A DNA stretch of 37,335 nt. Source: Candidatus Omnitrophota bacterium (GTDB taxonomy: Bacteria > Omnitrophota > Gorgyraeia > JAHIPI01). Each line of letters begins with the position of its first letter. The stretch's first letter is position 1. This document shows, piece after piece, positions 31,398 through 37,335 of this stretch. The stretch spans positions 1-37,335 of the forward strand of contig JADHVZ010000019.1 of NCBI GenBank assembly GCA_016783745.1, in the 5' to 3' direction. A program made the position numbers and the translations under genes. The notes beneath the pieces are model-generated. The model searched no databases. It saw only the letters and a program-made list of their open reading frames with translations, and had not been told where the DNA came from.

Positions 31398-32834
31398 ATG
31401 AAACCATTCGACATCTTAATAATCGGCGGCGGGGTCATCGGGGCCTCGATCGCCCGCGAACTTTCCCGGTACAGGCTGCGCATCGGACTTGTTGAAAAAG
31501 AAGAAGAGCCTGCCTTCGGCGTATCAAAATCCAATAGCGGTATCATACATCCCGGGACACAGAATCCCGCAGGTTCATTAAAGGCAAGGCTATGCGTTCA
31601 AGGAAACATCCTGACAAGGAAGATATGTAAAGAGCTTGGAGTCGATTTTAAAGAAGTCGGAGAACTGATAGTCGCCTTTGACGAGACAGAAAGGGGCCGG
31701 CTTTTACAATTAAAAAAGGAAGGCGAGGCGCTGGGTGTTCCCGGATTGGAGATCGTTGATAGCGCCTGGCTAAAAGCAAATGAGCCAAACCTGAGCGATA
31801 AAGCCATAGCCGCGCTTTATGCCCCCACTGCCGGCATAGTAAGCCCGTACCGGCTTGTATATGACCTTTCAGAAAACGCCGGAAGAAACGGAGTCAAGTT
31901 TTACACCGGCGCCGGAGTAGAGGGCATAAGCCAGAGGGGGGAACGCCGTTTTGAGATTCACACCCCTCAAGGCATTTTCAATACAAGATACCTTATTAAT
32001 GCCGCCGGACTTTTTGCGGACGAAATATCAGCGATGGCCGGGGTGGATGACTTCAAGATAAGGCCCCGCAAGGGCGAAGAATTTCTTCTTGATAAGAAAA
32101 GAGAGCACATAACAAATCATCTTCTTTTCCCCCTGCCGTCACAAACATCAAAAGGCATCCTGGTAATAAAGACTTCCGACGGAAACCCCATGATAGGCCC
32201 CACGGCCGAGGATGCGGCGGACAAAGAGGATCTTTCCACGAGCGACGCGGGTTTTAAAAAGGTACTTTTATCGGCACAGAAGATGATCCCTTCCATAAGC
32301 GAAGATGATGTCATAGCGTATTTTGCGGGCTTGCGGCCCTCTGCCGGAAAAGATTTCATCATCCGGCACGAAGATAAAGTACCGGGATTTATAAATGTGG
32401 CCGGAATACAATCACCGGGCCTGACAGCCGCGCCCGCCATCGCGCTTTTAGTGGCGGATATTTTAAAGAAAAACGGATTATCGCTTAACAAAAAACTTAT
32501 TTTTCACGGACACCGCGAGAAGACTATGCAACTATTCGCGATCCCGCAGGAGAAGACAAGGAGGCTTATTAAGAAGGATGCCTCATACGGAGATATAGTC
32601 TGCAGGTGCGAGATGGTATCCGCTAAAGAGGTCAAAGACGCTATAAAACGGGGGGCCAGGACACTGGATGGTATCAAATTCAGGACTCGCGCGCAGGCCG
32701 GAAGATGCCACGGCAGTTTTTGCACCACCAGACTTTTAAAGATCCTTTCCGAAAGCATAGAGAAGCCTGTGACAGAGATAACGAAACGGGGTCCGGGTTC
32801 TGAAATAGTGAAAGGGAATAAATCGGGTGATTGA
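31398..32834 (+). CDS. glpA: FAD-dependent glycerol-3-phosphate dehydrogenase with BFD-type [2Fe-2S] domain (GlpA-like)
   Basis: 478 residues. ILIIGGGVIGASIARELSRY is the FAD-binding loop; KSNSGIIHPGT, IVSPYRLVYDLSENA and NAAGLFADEISAMAG are typical of the DAO/GlpA fold; the C-terminal region has C-x-C (IVCRCEMV) and C-x4-C (GRCHGSFC), the ligands of a BFD-like [2Fe-2S] domain. It oxidises glycerol-3-phosphate to dihydroxyacetone phosphate and passes electrons to partner subunits. No Shine-Dalgarno is evident before the ATG. The end overlaps the next gene by eight bases. Confidence 0.9.
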   Translation: MKPFDILIIGGGVIGASIARELSRYRLRIGLVEKEEEPAFGVSKSNSGIIHPGTQNPAGSLKARLCVQGNILTRKICKELGVDFKEVGELIVAFDETERGRLLQLKKEGEALGVPGLEIVDSAWLKANEPNLSDKAIAALYAPTAGIVSPYRLVYDLSENAGRNGVKFYTGAGVEGISQRGERRFEIHTPQGIFNTRYLINAAGLFADEISAMAGVDDFKIRPRKGEEFLLDKKREHITNHLLFPLPSQTSKGILVIKTSDGNPMIGPTAEDAADKEDLSTSDAGFKKVLLSAQKMIPSISEDDVIAYFAGLRPSAGKDFIIRHEDKVPGFINVAGIQSPGLTAAPAIALLVADILKKNGLSLNKKLIFHGHREKTMQLFAIPQEKTRRLIKKDASYGDIVCRCEMVSAKEVKDAIKRGARTLDGIKFRTRAQAGRCHGSFCTTRLLKILSESIEKPVTEITKRGPGSEIVKGNKSGD

Positions 32835-33804
32835 AAGAGACCTTGTGATAGTCGGGGGAGGGCCTGCCGGAATGGCAGCGGCTATTGCCGCGCATGAAAG
32901 CGGCGTAAAAGACATTTTATTGCTTGAAAGAGATCAATATCTGGGCGGAATACTTAACCAGTGCATCCATACCGGGTTTGGTATAGAATATTTTAAGGAA
33001 GTGCTTACAGGGCCTGAATATGCTCAGCGGTTTATAAAAGAAATCAAAAAAATACCCGATATAGAGATCAGCTTAAAGTCATTTGTGGTGGACTTGACAA
33101 GAGATAAAACACTGACCTTTATAAAACCCGGTATTTTGGAAAAAGTGAAAGCCAGGGTTCTTATTATGGCTACAGGCTGCAGAGAAAAGACGCGCGAGAT
33201 GATACATATTGCCGGCACAAGGCCCTCAGGCGTATTTTCAGCCGGGCTTGCTCAAAAATTAATAAATATAGAAGGATTGTTGCCGGGTAAACGTGTTGTG
33301 ATAGCCGGCTCAGGAGATATCGGCCTTATTATGGCCAGGCGCTTTATGTTGGAAGGGGCTGAAGTCAGAGCCGTCATAGAAATAGAAAAAAAGACAAGGG
33401 GGCTTCTCCGCAATGTGGTACAGTGTATCGAGGATTTTGAGATTCCTATGTATTTTAATCACCGCATCTCTAAGATCAACGGCAAAGATAGGGTGGAAAG
33501 CGTTACTGCCGTTAAAGTGGATGATGATCTTAATGATATACCCGGGACAGATGTACGCTTTGACTGTGACACAGTCCTTATATCCGTAGGGCTTATACCG
33601 GAAAATGAGCTAATAGAGATGGCAGGCGTTCAGATAGACAAAAAGACCAATTCACCGGTGTCCCATGAATTAAATAAGACATCGATCCCGGGTTTGTTTG
33701 TATGCGGCAATTCATTTAAGGTATATGACATTGTTGATTCGGTCTCCCTGGACAGTGAGATAGCCGGACGGCTTGCGGCTGAATATTTGAGGAAAAAAAT
33801 ATGA
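32827..33804 (+). CDS. NAD(P)/FAD-dependent oxidoreductase, partner of GlpA
   Basis: 325 residues with a GTG start (AGGGAA upstream). DLVIVGGGPAGMAAAIAAHESG is an FAD Rossmann loop; VVIAGSGDIGLIMARRFMLEGAEV is the second dinucleotide-binding loop; VLISVGLIPENEL and the late VCGNSFKVYDIVDSV segment complete the pyridine-nucleotide-disulfide-oxidoreductase fold. Such proteins stand between GlpA-type and DUF1667 genes in many anaerobes and are thought to form an electron-transfer complex with GlpA. A redox-active CxxC typical of thioredoxin reductases is not seen. Confidence 0.88.
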   Translation: MIERDLVIVGGGPAGMAAAIAAHESGVKDILLLERDQYLGGILNQCIHTGFGIEYFKEVLTGPEYAQRFIKEIKKIPDIEISLKSFVVDLTRDKTLTFIKPGILEKVKARVLIMATGCREKTREMIHIAGTRPSGVFSAGLAQKLINIEGLLPGKRVVIAGSGDIGLIMARRFMLEGAEVRAVIEIEKKTRGLLRNVVQCIEDFEIPMYFNHRISKINGKDRVESVTAVKVDDDLNDIPGTDVRFDCDTVLISVGLIPENELIEMAGVQIDKKTNSPVSHELNKTSIPGLFVCGNSFKVYDIVDSVSLDSEIAGRLAAEYLRKKI

Positions 33805-34160
33805 ATAAAAAACTGACATGCATAGAATGCCCTAGGGGATGCGTTTTGTCAGTGGACGCGGAAAACGGCAAGTTAGTCAGGCTGGAAGGTTATGAGTGTC
33901 CGAAAGGTGAAAAATATGCCATAGCCGAAATAGAAAACCCCACCAGGATACTTACATCAACCGTTCTGACTGAAGGACTGTTTTTAAAGATGATCCCGGT
34001 AAGGACCAGTGACCCTATCCCAAAGTCCGATATCAAAAAAGCAATGTCAGAGATCATAAAAATAAGAATAAAACGTTCCATTCGTACGGGAGACGTCATA
34101 ATAAAAGACTTTTTAGGTTCAGGGGCGGATCTTATTGCGACGCGGGATTGCTCCGTATAA
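33801..34160 (+). CDS. DUF1667 protein (small cysteine-containing subunit of the glycerol-3-phosphate dehydrogenase system)
   Basis: 119 residues. CIECPRGC and YECPKG contain four cysteines in the N-terminal third, probably binding a metal or Fe-S cluster; TSTVLTEGLFLKMIPVRTSDPIPK is the conserved later segment. DUF1667 genes regularly follow a GlpA-like and an FAD-oxidoreductase gene as here. The ATG overlaps the preceding stop (ATGA). Confidence 0.88.
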   Translation: MNKKLTCIECPRGCVLSVDAENGKLVRLEGYECPKGEKYAIAEIENPTRILTSTVLTEGLFLKMIPVRTSDPIPKSDIKKAMSEIIKIRIKRSIRTGDVIIKDFLGSGADLIATRDCSV

Positions 34161-34165
34161 AAAGA

Positions 34166-34274
34166 GGACAGACACTTTTTTTGAAGCATAGGGACAGACA
34201 CTTTTTTGAGGCTACGTACAGAGCTTCAAAAAAGTGTCTGTCCCTGACAACGCCGCAAAAAAAGTGTCTGTCCC
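34166..34274. repeat. Cluster of four GGGACAGACACTTTTTT palindromic repeat units
   Basis: Two units in plus orientation (34166-34182, 34191-34207) and two in minus orientation (34227-34244, 34256-34274). The pairs are mutually complementary and can fold as hairpins, and probably act as a bidirectional terminator between the DUF1667 and RRM genes. The word resembles REP-type palindromes that spread in genomes carrying RAYT transposases; no such transposase gene is in the window. Confidence 0.75.
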
Positions 34275-34289
34275 CTTTAAGTTTTTATA

Positions 34290-34649
34290 CTAAAATCTGG
34301 GGCGTCTTCCGCCGCCAAAACCTGATCTGCCGCGTTCGCCTGAACCGCCGCCAGGTCCGCCTGAGCTTCTGCCCGGCCCGTCTGATCTCTCTCTCGGCGG
34401 TTTTGCCTTGCTAACCGTCAGCTTCCTTCCGCCAAGTTCCTGGCCGTTCAAAGCTTCAATGGCCTTTTGAAGTATTTCCTCGGAACTTACTTCAACAAAG
34501 CCAAATCCCTTTGATCTATCCGAATATTTGTCTTTTATTATGGTTGCCGTTTTAGTTTCTATGCCCTTTTGCTCGAAATAACTTTTAAGTTCATCCTCAG
34601 TTGTGTTAAAATCCAGATTGCCTACATAAAGTTTGCTTACCTGATCCAT
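34290..34649 (-). CDS. RRM-domain RNA-binding protein with glycine/arginine-rich tail
   Basis: 119 residues. RNP2 LYVGNL (7-12) and RNP1 KGFGFVEV (about 47-54) mark a complete RNA recognition motif; the tail (about 85-119) is rich in glycine, serine, arginine and proline. It resembles the small RNA-binding proteins of cyanobacteria and other bacteria that are often cold-induced and linked to rpsU. AGGAG lies eight bases before the ATG. It is transcribed after rpsU, with its own possible -10 box in between. Confidence 0.95.
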   Translation of the reverse strand: MDQVSKLYVGNLDFNTTEDELKSYFEQKGIETKTATIIKDKYSDRSKGFGFVEVSSEEILQKAIEALNGQELGGRKLTVSKAKPPRERSDGPGRSSGGPGGGSGERGRSGFGGGRRPRF

Positions 34650-34704
34650 TTTTCAGTTCTCCTGTTTTCCGGTTCGAGTGGATTTCCGGATGTCCCAAAC
34701 AACT

Positions 34705-34710
34705 ATTATA
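34705..34710 (-). promoter_or_regulatory. -10 box for the RRM gene
   Basis: Perfect TATAAT on the minus strand directly after the rpsU stop; no good -35 is seen. A start near 34698 would give a ~49-base leader carrying AGGAG. Alternatively the gene is read through from rpsU. Confidence 0.4.
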
Positions 34711-34713
34711 CGT

Positions 34714-34875
34714 TTACTTTTTCCTCTTTCCCTTTTCCCTCCTTTTTTGAGACGGTTTGACAAAATGCCGCCTTTCGCGGCACTCCCTGAAAATACCTTC
34801 CTTTATGCAGCGCATTTTAAAGCGTTTTAGCGACTTCTCAAAATCGCGTTCATTGTAAATTTTTATCTTTGCCAT
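34714..34875 (-). CDS. rpsU: 30S ribosomal protein S21
   Basis: 53 residues, short enough to be missed in ORF lists with a 60-residue cut-off. The sequence MAKIKIYNERDFEKSLKRF continues with CIKEGIFRECRERRHFVKPS and a basic tail ending KGKRKK, which matches bacterial S21. It is a small-subunit protein involved in translation initiation by helping 16S rRNA pair with Shine-Dalgarno sequences. The RRM gene follows 64 bases downstream. The Shine-Dalgarno is weak (GAGAAAG), and a long, possibly structured leader precedes it. Confidence 0.94.
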   Translation of the reverse strand: MAKIKIYNERDFEKSLKRFKMRCIKEGIFRECRERRHFVKPSQKRREKGKRKK

Positions 34876-35009
34876 AGTTTCTTTCTCATTTATTAGTTTT
34901 TTACGGGGTTAATTGGCATTCGATTTCCTAGAAAGGCCAGTACGAGGTTGGCTTAACTATTCAGAATGTCCGGAAGTTCAATCAACTCTCTGAAATAACC
35001 CTAATTTTC
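34876..35009 (-). other. Long possibly structured 5' leader of rpsU
   Basis: From the predicted start at about 35009 to the ATG is roughly 134 bases. On the minus strand, TTCAGA/TCTGAA encloses an inner GTT-GATTG-AAC, and GCCA/TGGC plus flanking GTTAA/TTAAC could form further stems. No known leader family is recognised. Confidence 0.35.
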
Positions 35010-35015
35010 GAAGTA

Positions 35016-35044
35016 ATAATACCATATTTCGTTATGAATATCAA
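35016..35044 (-). promoter_or_regulatory. Promoter of rpsU
   Basis: On the minus strand, TTGATA (35039-35044), 17-base spacer, TATTAT (35016-35021) with extended TGG. Confidence 0.55.
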
Positions 35045-35045
35045 G

Positions 35046-35067
35046 AACTTTCTTATAACTTTCTTAT
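35046..35067 (+). repeat. Perfect tandem 11-mer upstream of the plsC promoter
   Basis: AACTTTCTTAT occurs twice without interruption (35046-35056, 35057-35067), ending 12 bases before the -35 box. The 11-base period is about one helical turn. Confidence 0.8.
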
Positions 35068-35079
35068 AATATGAGCCGC

Positions 35080-35108
35080 TTGACATCATATTTGAAATAA
35101 GTTATACT
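35080..35108 (+). promoter_or_regulatory. Promoter of the acyltransferase gene; near-leaderless
   Basis: TTGACA (35080-35085), 17-base spacer, TATACT (35103-35108). +1 is expected at 35115, two bases before the ATG at 35117. Confidence 0.75.
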
Positions 35109-35116
35109 GAATTTTG

Positions 35117-35857
35117 ATGAGAATACTTATATCGGTGGCAATATGGACGGCGAGCACATTAGTTACAATAGCCGTTTCCTTCTTACAGCTATTAACGCTT
35201 ATAATCCTCTTCCCCTTTGATAAAAAGGGAAAGATAATTCATGCTCAGTCTTGCTGGTGGGCAAGTACGCTTATCAGGCTGAATCCGTTCTGGAGGATGT
35301 CTGTGCGCGGCCTGGATAACATTGATCCGCGTAAGACTTACGTTATTGTGGCAAACCATCAAAGCCTGGCCGATATCATCGTTATATATAATATACGTAC
35401 GCAGTTTAAGTGGGTAGCGAAGGAGAGCACATTTGGCATCCCTTTTATAGGCACAATGCTTTATATAGGAAAGCATATTAAGCTCTTACGCGGTGATCTG
35501 GGAAGTATAAAGCAGGTCTATAAAGAGGCCAAACACTGGCTTAACCAGGATATATCTGTCGTATTTTTCCCGGAAGGGACCCGGAGCGAAACGGGCAGCA
35601 TAAACGAATTCCAGAACGGGGCGTTCAAACTGGCGATACGTGAAAAGAAGCCGATATTGCCCGTTGCGATCAAAGGTACCCGTAATCTTATCCCGAAGAG
35701 AAGCTGGGTCTTTAACGCCAAGGTAGCTGTCAGTATAGAAGTGTTTTCTCCGATAGAGACTAAAGATCTACACACCGCTGATTTCACCCAGCTAAGAGAT
35801 GCGGCGCGGACTAAACTGTTAAACGCGATTAATGAGAGGAGTATATATGAAAAGTGA
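35117..35857 (+). CDS. plsC: 1-acyl-sn-glycerol-3-phosphate acyltransferase (PlsC family)
   Basis: 246 residues. An N-terminal hydrophobic segment (about 5-33) anchors it in the membrane. Acyltransferase motifs: VANHQSLADI (NHx4D), FKWVAKEST, FFPEGTRSETG and LPVAIKGTRNLIP. It makes phosphatidic acid from lysophosphatidic acid, linking to the glycerol-3-phosphate genes nearby. The ATG at 35117 is chosen over an adjacent in-frame TTG (35114) because of the promoter position. The 3' end overlaps the next, broken gene by 11 bases. Confidence 0.92.
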   Translation: MRILISVAIWTASTLVTIAVSFLQLLTLIILFPFDKKGKIIHAQSCWWASTLIRLNPFWRMSVRGLDNIDPRKTYVIVANHQSLADIIVIYNIRTQFKWVAKESTFGIPFIGTMLYIGKHIKLLRGDLGSIKQVYKEAKHWLNQDISVVFFPEGTRSETGSINEFQNGAFKLAIREKKPILPVAIKGTRNLIPKRSWVFNAKVAVSIEVFSPIETKDLHTADFTQLRDAARTKLLNAINERSIYEK

Positions 35858-36156
35858 GTTAATGGCGTTGTACATTACCGCCGCTTCTATTGGTTTTTTC
35901 CATACGCTTTTAGGCCCTGACCATTATCTGCCGTTTATCGTCATAGGTAAGGCGAGAAAATGGTCGTTAGCTAAGCTGTCTATTGTGACCTTCCTCTGCG
36001 GGCTTGGCCACCATCCTTACTATGCTCGGCATAGTAATAGCGATATCGCTGGGGTTTAACGTCATTCCCTTGAGGAGGTTTGAGCGGTATGCTCACGTCA
36101 TGGCAGGGGCGGTGATATTTTTAAGCGGGGCCGCCATCCATTTTCTGGGACTCTGA
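35847..36156 (+). pseudogene. Membrane metal-transport-like protein (NicO/UreH/TauE-like), internally deleted and frameshifted
   Basis: The N-terminal part (35847-36059 frame) reads MALYITAASIGFFHTLLGPDHYLPFIV and VTFLCGLGH, typical of a family of polytopic transporters with a histidine-rich first helix. At GLGH (about 36000-36015) the frame becomes nonsense, while the +1 frame continues with ATILTMLGIVIAISLG, RRFERYAHVMAGAVIFLSG and AIHFLGL to the stop at 36154-36156, which is the expected C-terminal end of the same family. The middle of the protein (roughly four helices and a histidine-rich loop) is absent. AGAGGAG precedes the ATG at 35847. Either a genuine pseudogene or an assembly collapse. 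Confidence 0.75.
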
Positions 36157-36957
36157 CCGCTTGCGATCGATCCAGTATAAATCTATAGAATTTGCTATAA
36201 AATTGATCTTTTTGAGAGAGAATGTGTACGCAAATATAGCAAGTCCCACGTAACCCAGCAGAACAACCTGTATACGCAGATATGTGATCACGAATAAGTG
36301 ATCCACCCGCCAGAACCCGAATCCGAGATAGGTTATATTCTTATAAAAAAGAAACAAAAATGCGCCGGCCGCGCAGAAAAAACCAAGTAAAAACCTCTTT
36401 TTCTTTATGTTATCGATATGGATACAGGCAAGGAAGGCGGCTATTGTATAAACCGCGAGCACTATTCCGTAAAATGTATCCGTGGCACTGCTTTCTCCCA
36501 CCTTTACCTCTATATAATAAGAGTTCAGCGCGTAGCAAAAACGCCTGCACAGGGCATCGATCAGGAGAAGAAAACTCGCCATGCTCAAAAGCCTGCACGG
36601 CAGGGAAAACTCGATGAAACGGTTCATAAAGCCGGAGACCATATTTTCGTCTTTTTCCGAAAGGTCGGCATAGAGGCATCCATATCTCAGGATCCCGTCC
36701 ACCTCTCTTTTATATCTGGCCTCAAGCATCATCTTTATGGGCTTGAAATGCCCGGGCAGGCGCATCCTCAGCTCAAAGAGGTCCGGCAGGGCCAGCTCAT
36801 CCTTTGCGGAAAAACCCACGCCTCCTATACTTATATCCTCTATAAGGACTTTTTTATAGAAACGGCCGTTTATGAATATCTGCGCAGGCAGCTTAGCGGG
36901 AATCCGGAAATATATACGTTGATTCTGGATAGGCTTATCGCCGAAATTATCAGGCAA
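36121..36957 (-). CDS. PilZ-domain membrane protein
   Basis: About 278 residues. The PilZ domain is N-terminal: R-x3-R (QRIYFRIP) and DISIGGVGF (D/NxSxxG) are the c-di-GMP binding signatures, followed by beta strands up to about residue 120. The C-terminal half has four or five hydrophobic membrane segments (LLSMASFLLLIDAL, IVLAVYTIAAFLACI, FLLGFFCAAGAFLFLFY, LLGYVGLAIFAYTF). It likely senses c-di-GMP at the inner membrane; output unknown. Start uncertain: the TTG at 36957 follows AAAGGAG and lies just after the upstream stop, while an in-frame GTG at 37014 has no ribosome-binding site. The 3' end overlaps the broken transporter gene by 36 bases. Confidence 0.8.
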   Translation of the reverse strand: MPDNFGDKPIQNQRIYFRIPAKLPAQIFINGRFYKKVLIEDISIGGVGFSAKDELALPDLFELRMRLPGHFKPIKMMLEARYKREVDGILRYGCLYADLSEKDENMVSGFMNRFIEFSLPCRLLSMASFLLLIDALCRRFCYALNSYYIEVKVGESSATDTFYGIVLAVYTIAAFLACIHIDNIKKKRFLLGFFCAAGAFLFLFYKNITYLGFGFWRVDHLFVITYLRIQVVLLGYVGLAIFAYTFSLKKINFIANSIDLYWIDRKRSESQKMDGGPA

Positions 36958-36959
36958 GG

Positions 36960-37241
36960 CTACATGAGCTCCTTTACATATTGAAGTAGATAATTCCTTT
37001 TTATCTGCTCGCACTGCGAAAGCGATATACTGAAATATTCTTCTTTTATCTCAACGTAAATCTCTTCCCCATCCTCTATGATGATCCAGCCCTGAATAAC
37101 AGAGCCGTTTTTTAAATAGATCATATCCTTATCTAATACCCGGCCTAAATTTACACGGAACCGGGGATCCACATACGGGGCAAAGTATATGATGACCGTA
37201 AAGAATATACCTATAATAAAGCCTATTAGAAATTTTTTCAT
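36960..37241 (-). CDS. Small membrane-anchored protein of unknown function
   Basis: 93 residues. One N-terminal membrane segment (KKFLIGFIIGIFFTVIIYFA) is followed by a soluble part with short beta-like strands (MIYLKNGSVIQGWIIIEDGEEIYVEI). The strand pattern KNGSVIQGWI resembles small SH3-like beta barrels, but no family is recognised. It is directly upstream of the PilZ gene (two bases between stop and the preferred TTG start), so the two are probably co-expressed. Confidence 0.75.
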   Translation of the reverse strand: MKKFLIGFIIGIFFTVIIYFAPYVDPRFRVNLGRVLDKDMIYLKNGSVIQGWIIIEDGEEIYVEIKEEYFSISLSQCEQIKRNYLLQYVKELM

Positions 37242-37290
37242 CGCGATAAGCCCTTTGTATTATTGGTTTACACTGAACTCTTTTGTTTAA

Positions 37291-37304
37291 ATTATACCAC
37301 AAAA
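37291..37304 (-). promoter_or_regulatory. Extended -10 promoter of the small protein/PilZ genes
   Basis: TATAAT at 37291-37296 on the minus strand within TTTTGTGGTATAAT, the same 14-mer as at the cyclophilin promoter. Leader about 45 bases. The -35 region is weak. Confidence 0.6.
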
Positions 37305-37335
37305 CCCGCAAAAACCACAAAAAAATGCGATTTTT

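Noticed and set aside
34148-34414. 88-codon plus-strand frame across the palindrome cluster
   Set aside because: It consists of translated repeat units and the antisense of the RRM gene; no family features.
36418-36984. 188-codon plus-strand frame opposite the PilZ gene
   Set aside because: The minus-strand frame has clear PilZ motifs and membrane segments; the plus-strand product has no recognisable features.

Overview
The window is most simply read as chromosomal DNA of a free-living or loosely host-associated Gram-negative bacterium from an uncultured lineage. My best guess is the candidate phylum Omnitrophota. That is an inference from the giant multi-domain ORF, the compact overlapping gene arrangement and the general gene content; no rRNA or other phylogenetic marker is present that would settle it. 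Coding density is very high, neighbouring genes often overlap by 4-60 bases, and there are no tRNA, rRNA, CRISPR or phage genes.

Layout. (1) Positions 1-13308 are the 3' part of one giant gene: over 4,430 codons, open at the left edge. It is assembled from repeated modules: three copies of a HELRH/HELGH metallopeptidase-like module plus a fourth HESVH site, an embedded glutamate-dehydrogenase-like domain, a GNAT-like patch, kinase-like modules, methyltransferase-like modules and small beta-rich modules. A 1.45-kb internal duplication and a nearly identical 126-base linker show recent reshuffling. (2) 13324-14484 (-) is an AAA ATPase with a DUF4143-type C-terminus. (3) 14500-20561 is a housekeeping and stress block: rubredoxin, a TPR protein, tRNA-dihydrouridine synthase, a cyclophilin, a ferritin-like protein, hybrid cluster protein and a SAM methyltransferase. 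(4) 20623-27822 is a single long operon for sulfate/sulfite assimilation and its cofactor: Rrf2 regulator, DUF2061, CysH, precorrin-2 dehydrogenase, HemA, HemC, SUMT (CobA), HemB, HemL and a small siroheme sulfite reductase. These genes would make siroheme from glutamyl-tRNA and use it in the last enzyme. HemC lacks its cofactor-binding C-terminal domain and no hemD is present. (5) 27823-28432 carries a promoter-to-terminator unit that may be a ~64-nt RNA, then a cold-shock gene with its own promoter and terminator. (6) 28433-34160 holds greA, an alpha/beta hydrolase and a glycerol catabolic set (GlpK, GlpA, an FAD oxidoreductase, DUF1667), interrupted by an inverted heptamer array. (7) 34160-37335 holds a palindromic repeat cluster, an RRM protein, rpsU (30S S21), a plsC-type acyltransferase, a broken membrane transporter gene, a PilZ membrane protein and a small membrane protein.

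Regulation. Sigma70-like promoters are easy to see. At four of them (AAA ATPase, dus, the SAM methyltransferase, plsC) the predicted transcription start falls on, or within two bases of, the start codon, so leaderless mRNAs are likely for these genes. Genes inside operons instead carry ordinary Shine-Dalgarno sites. All functional names rest on motif recognition by eye; no database search was possible.
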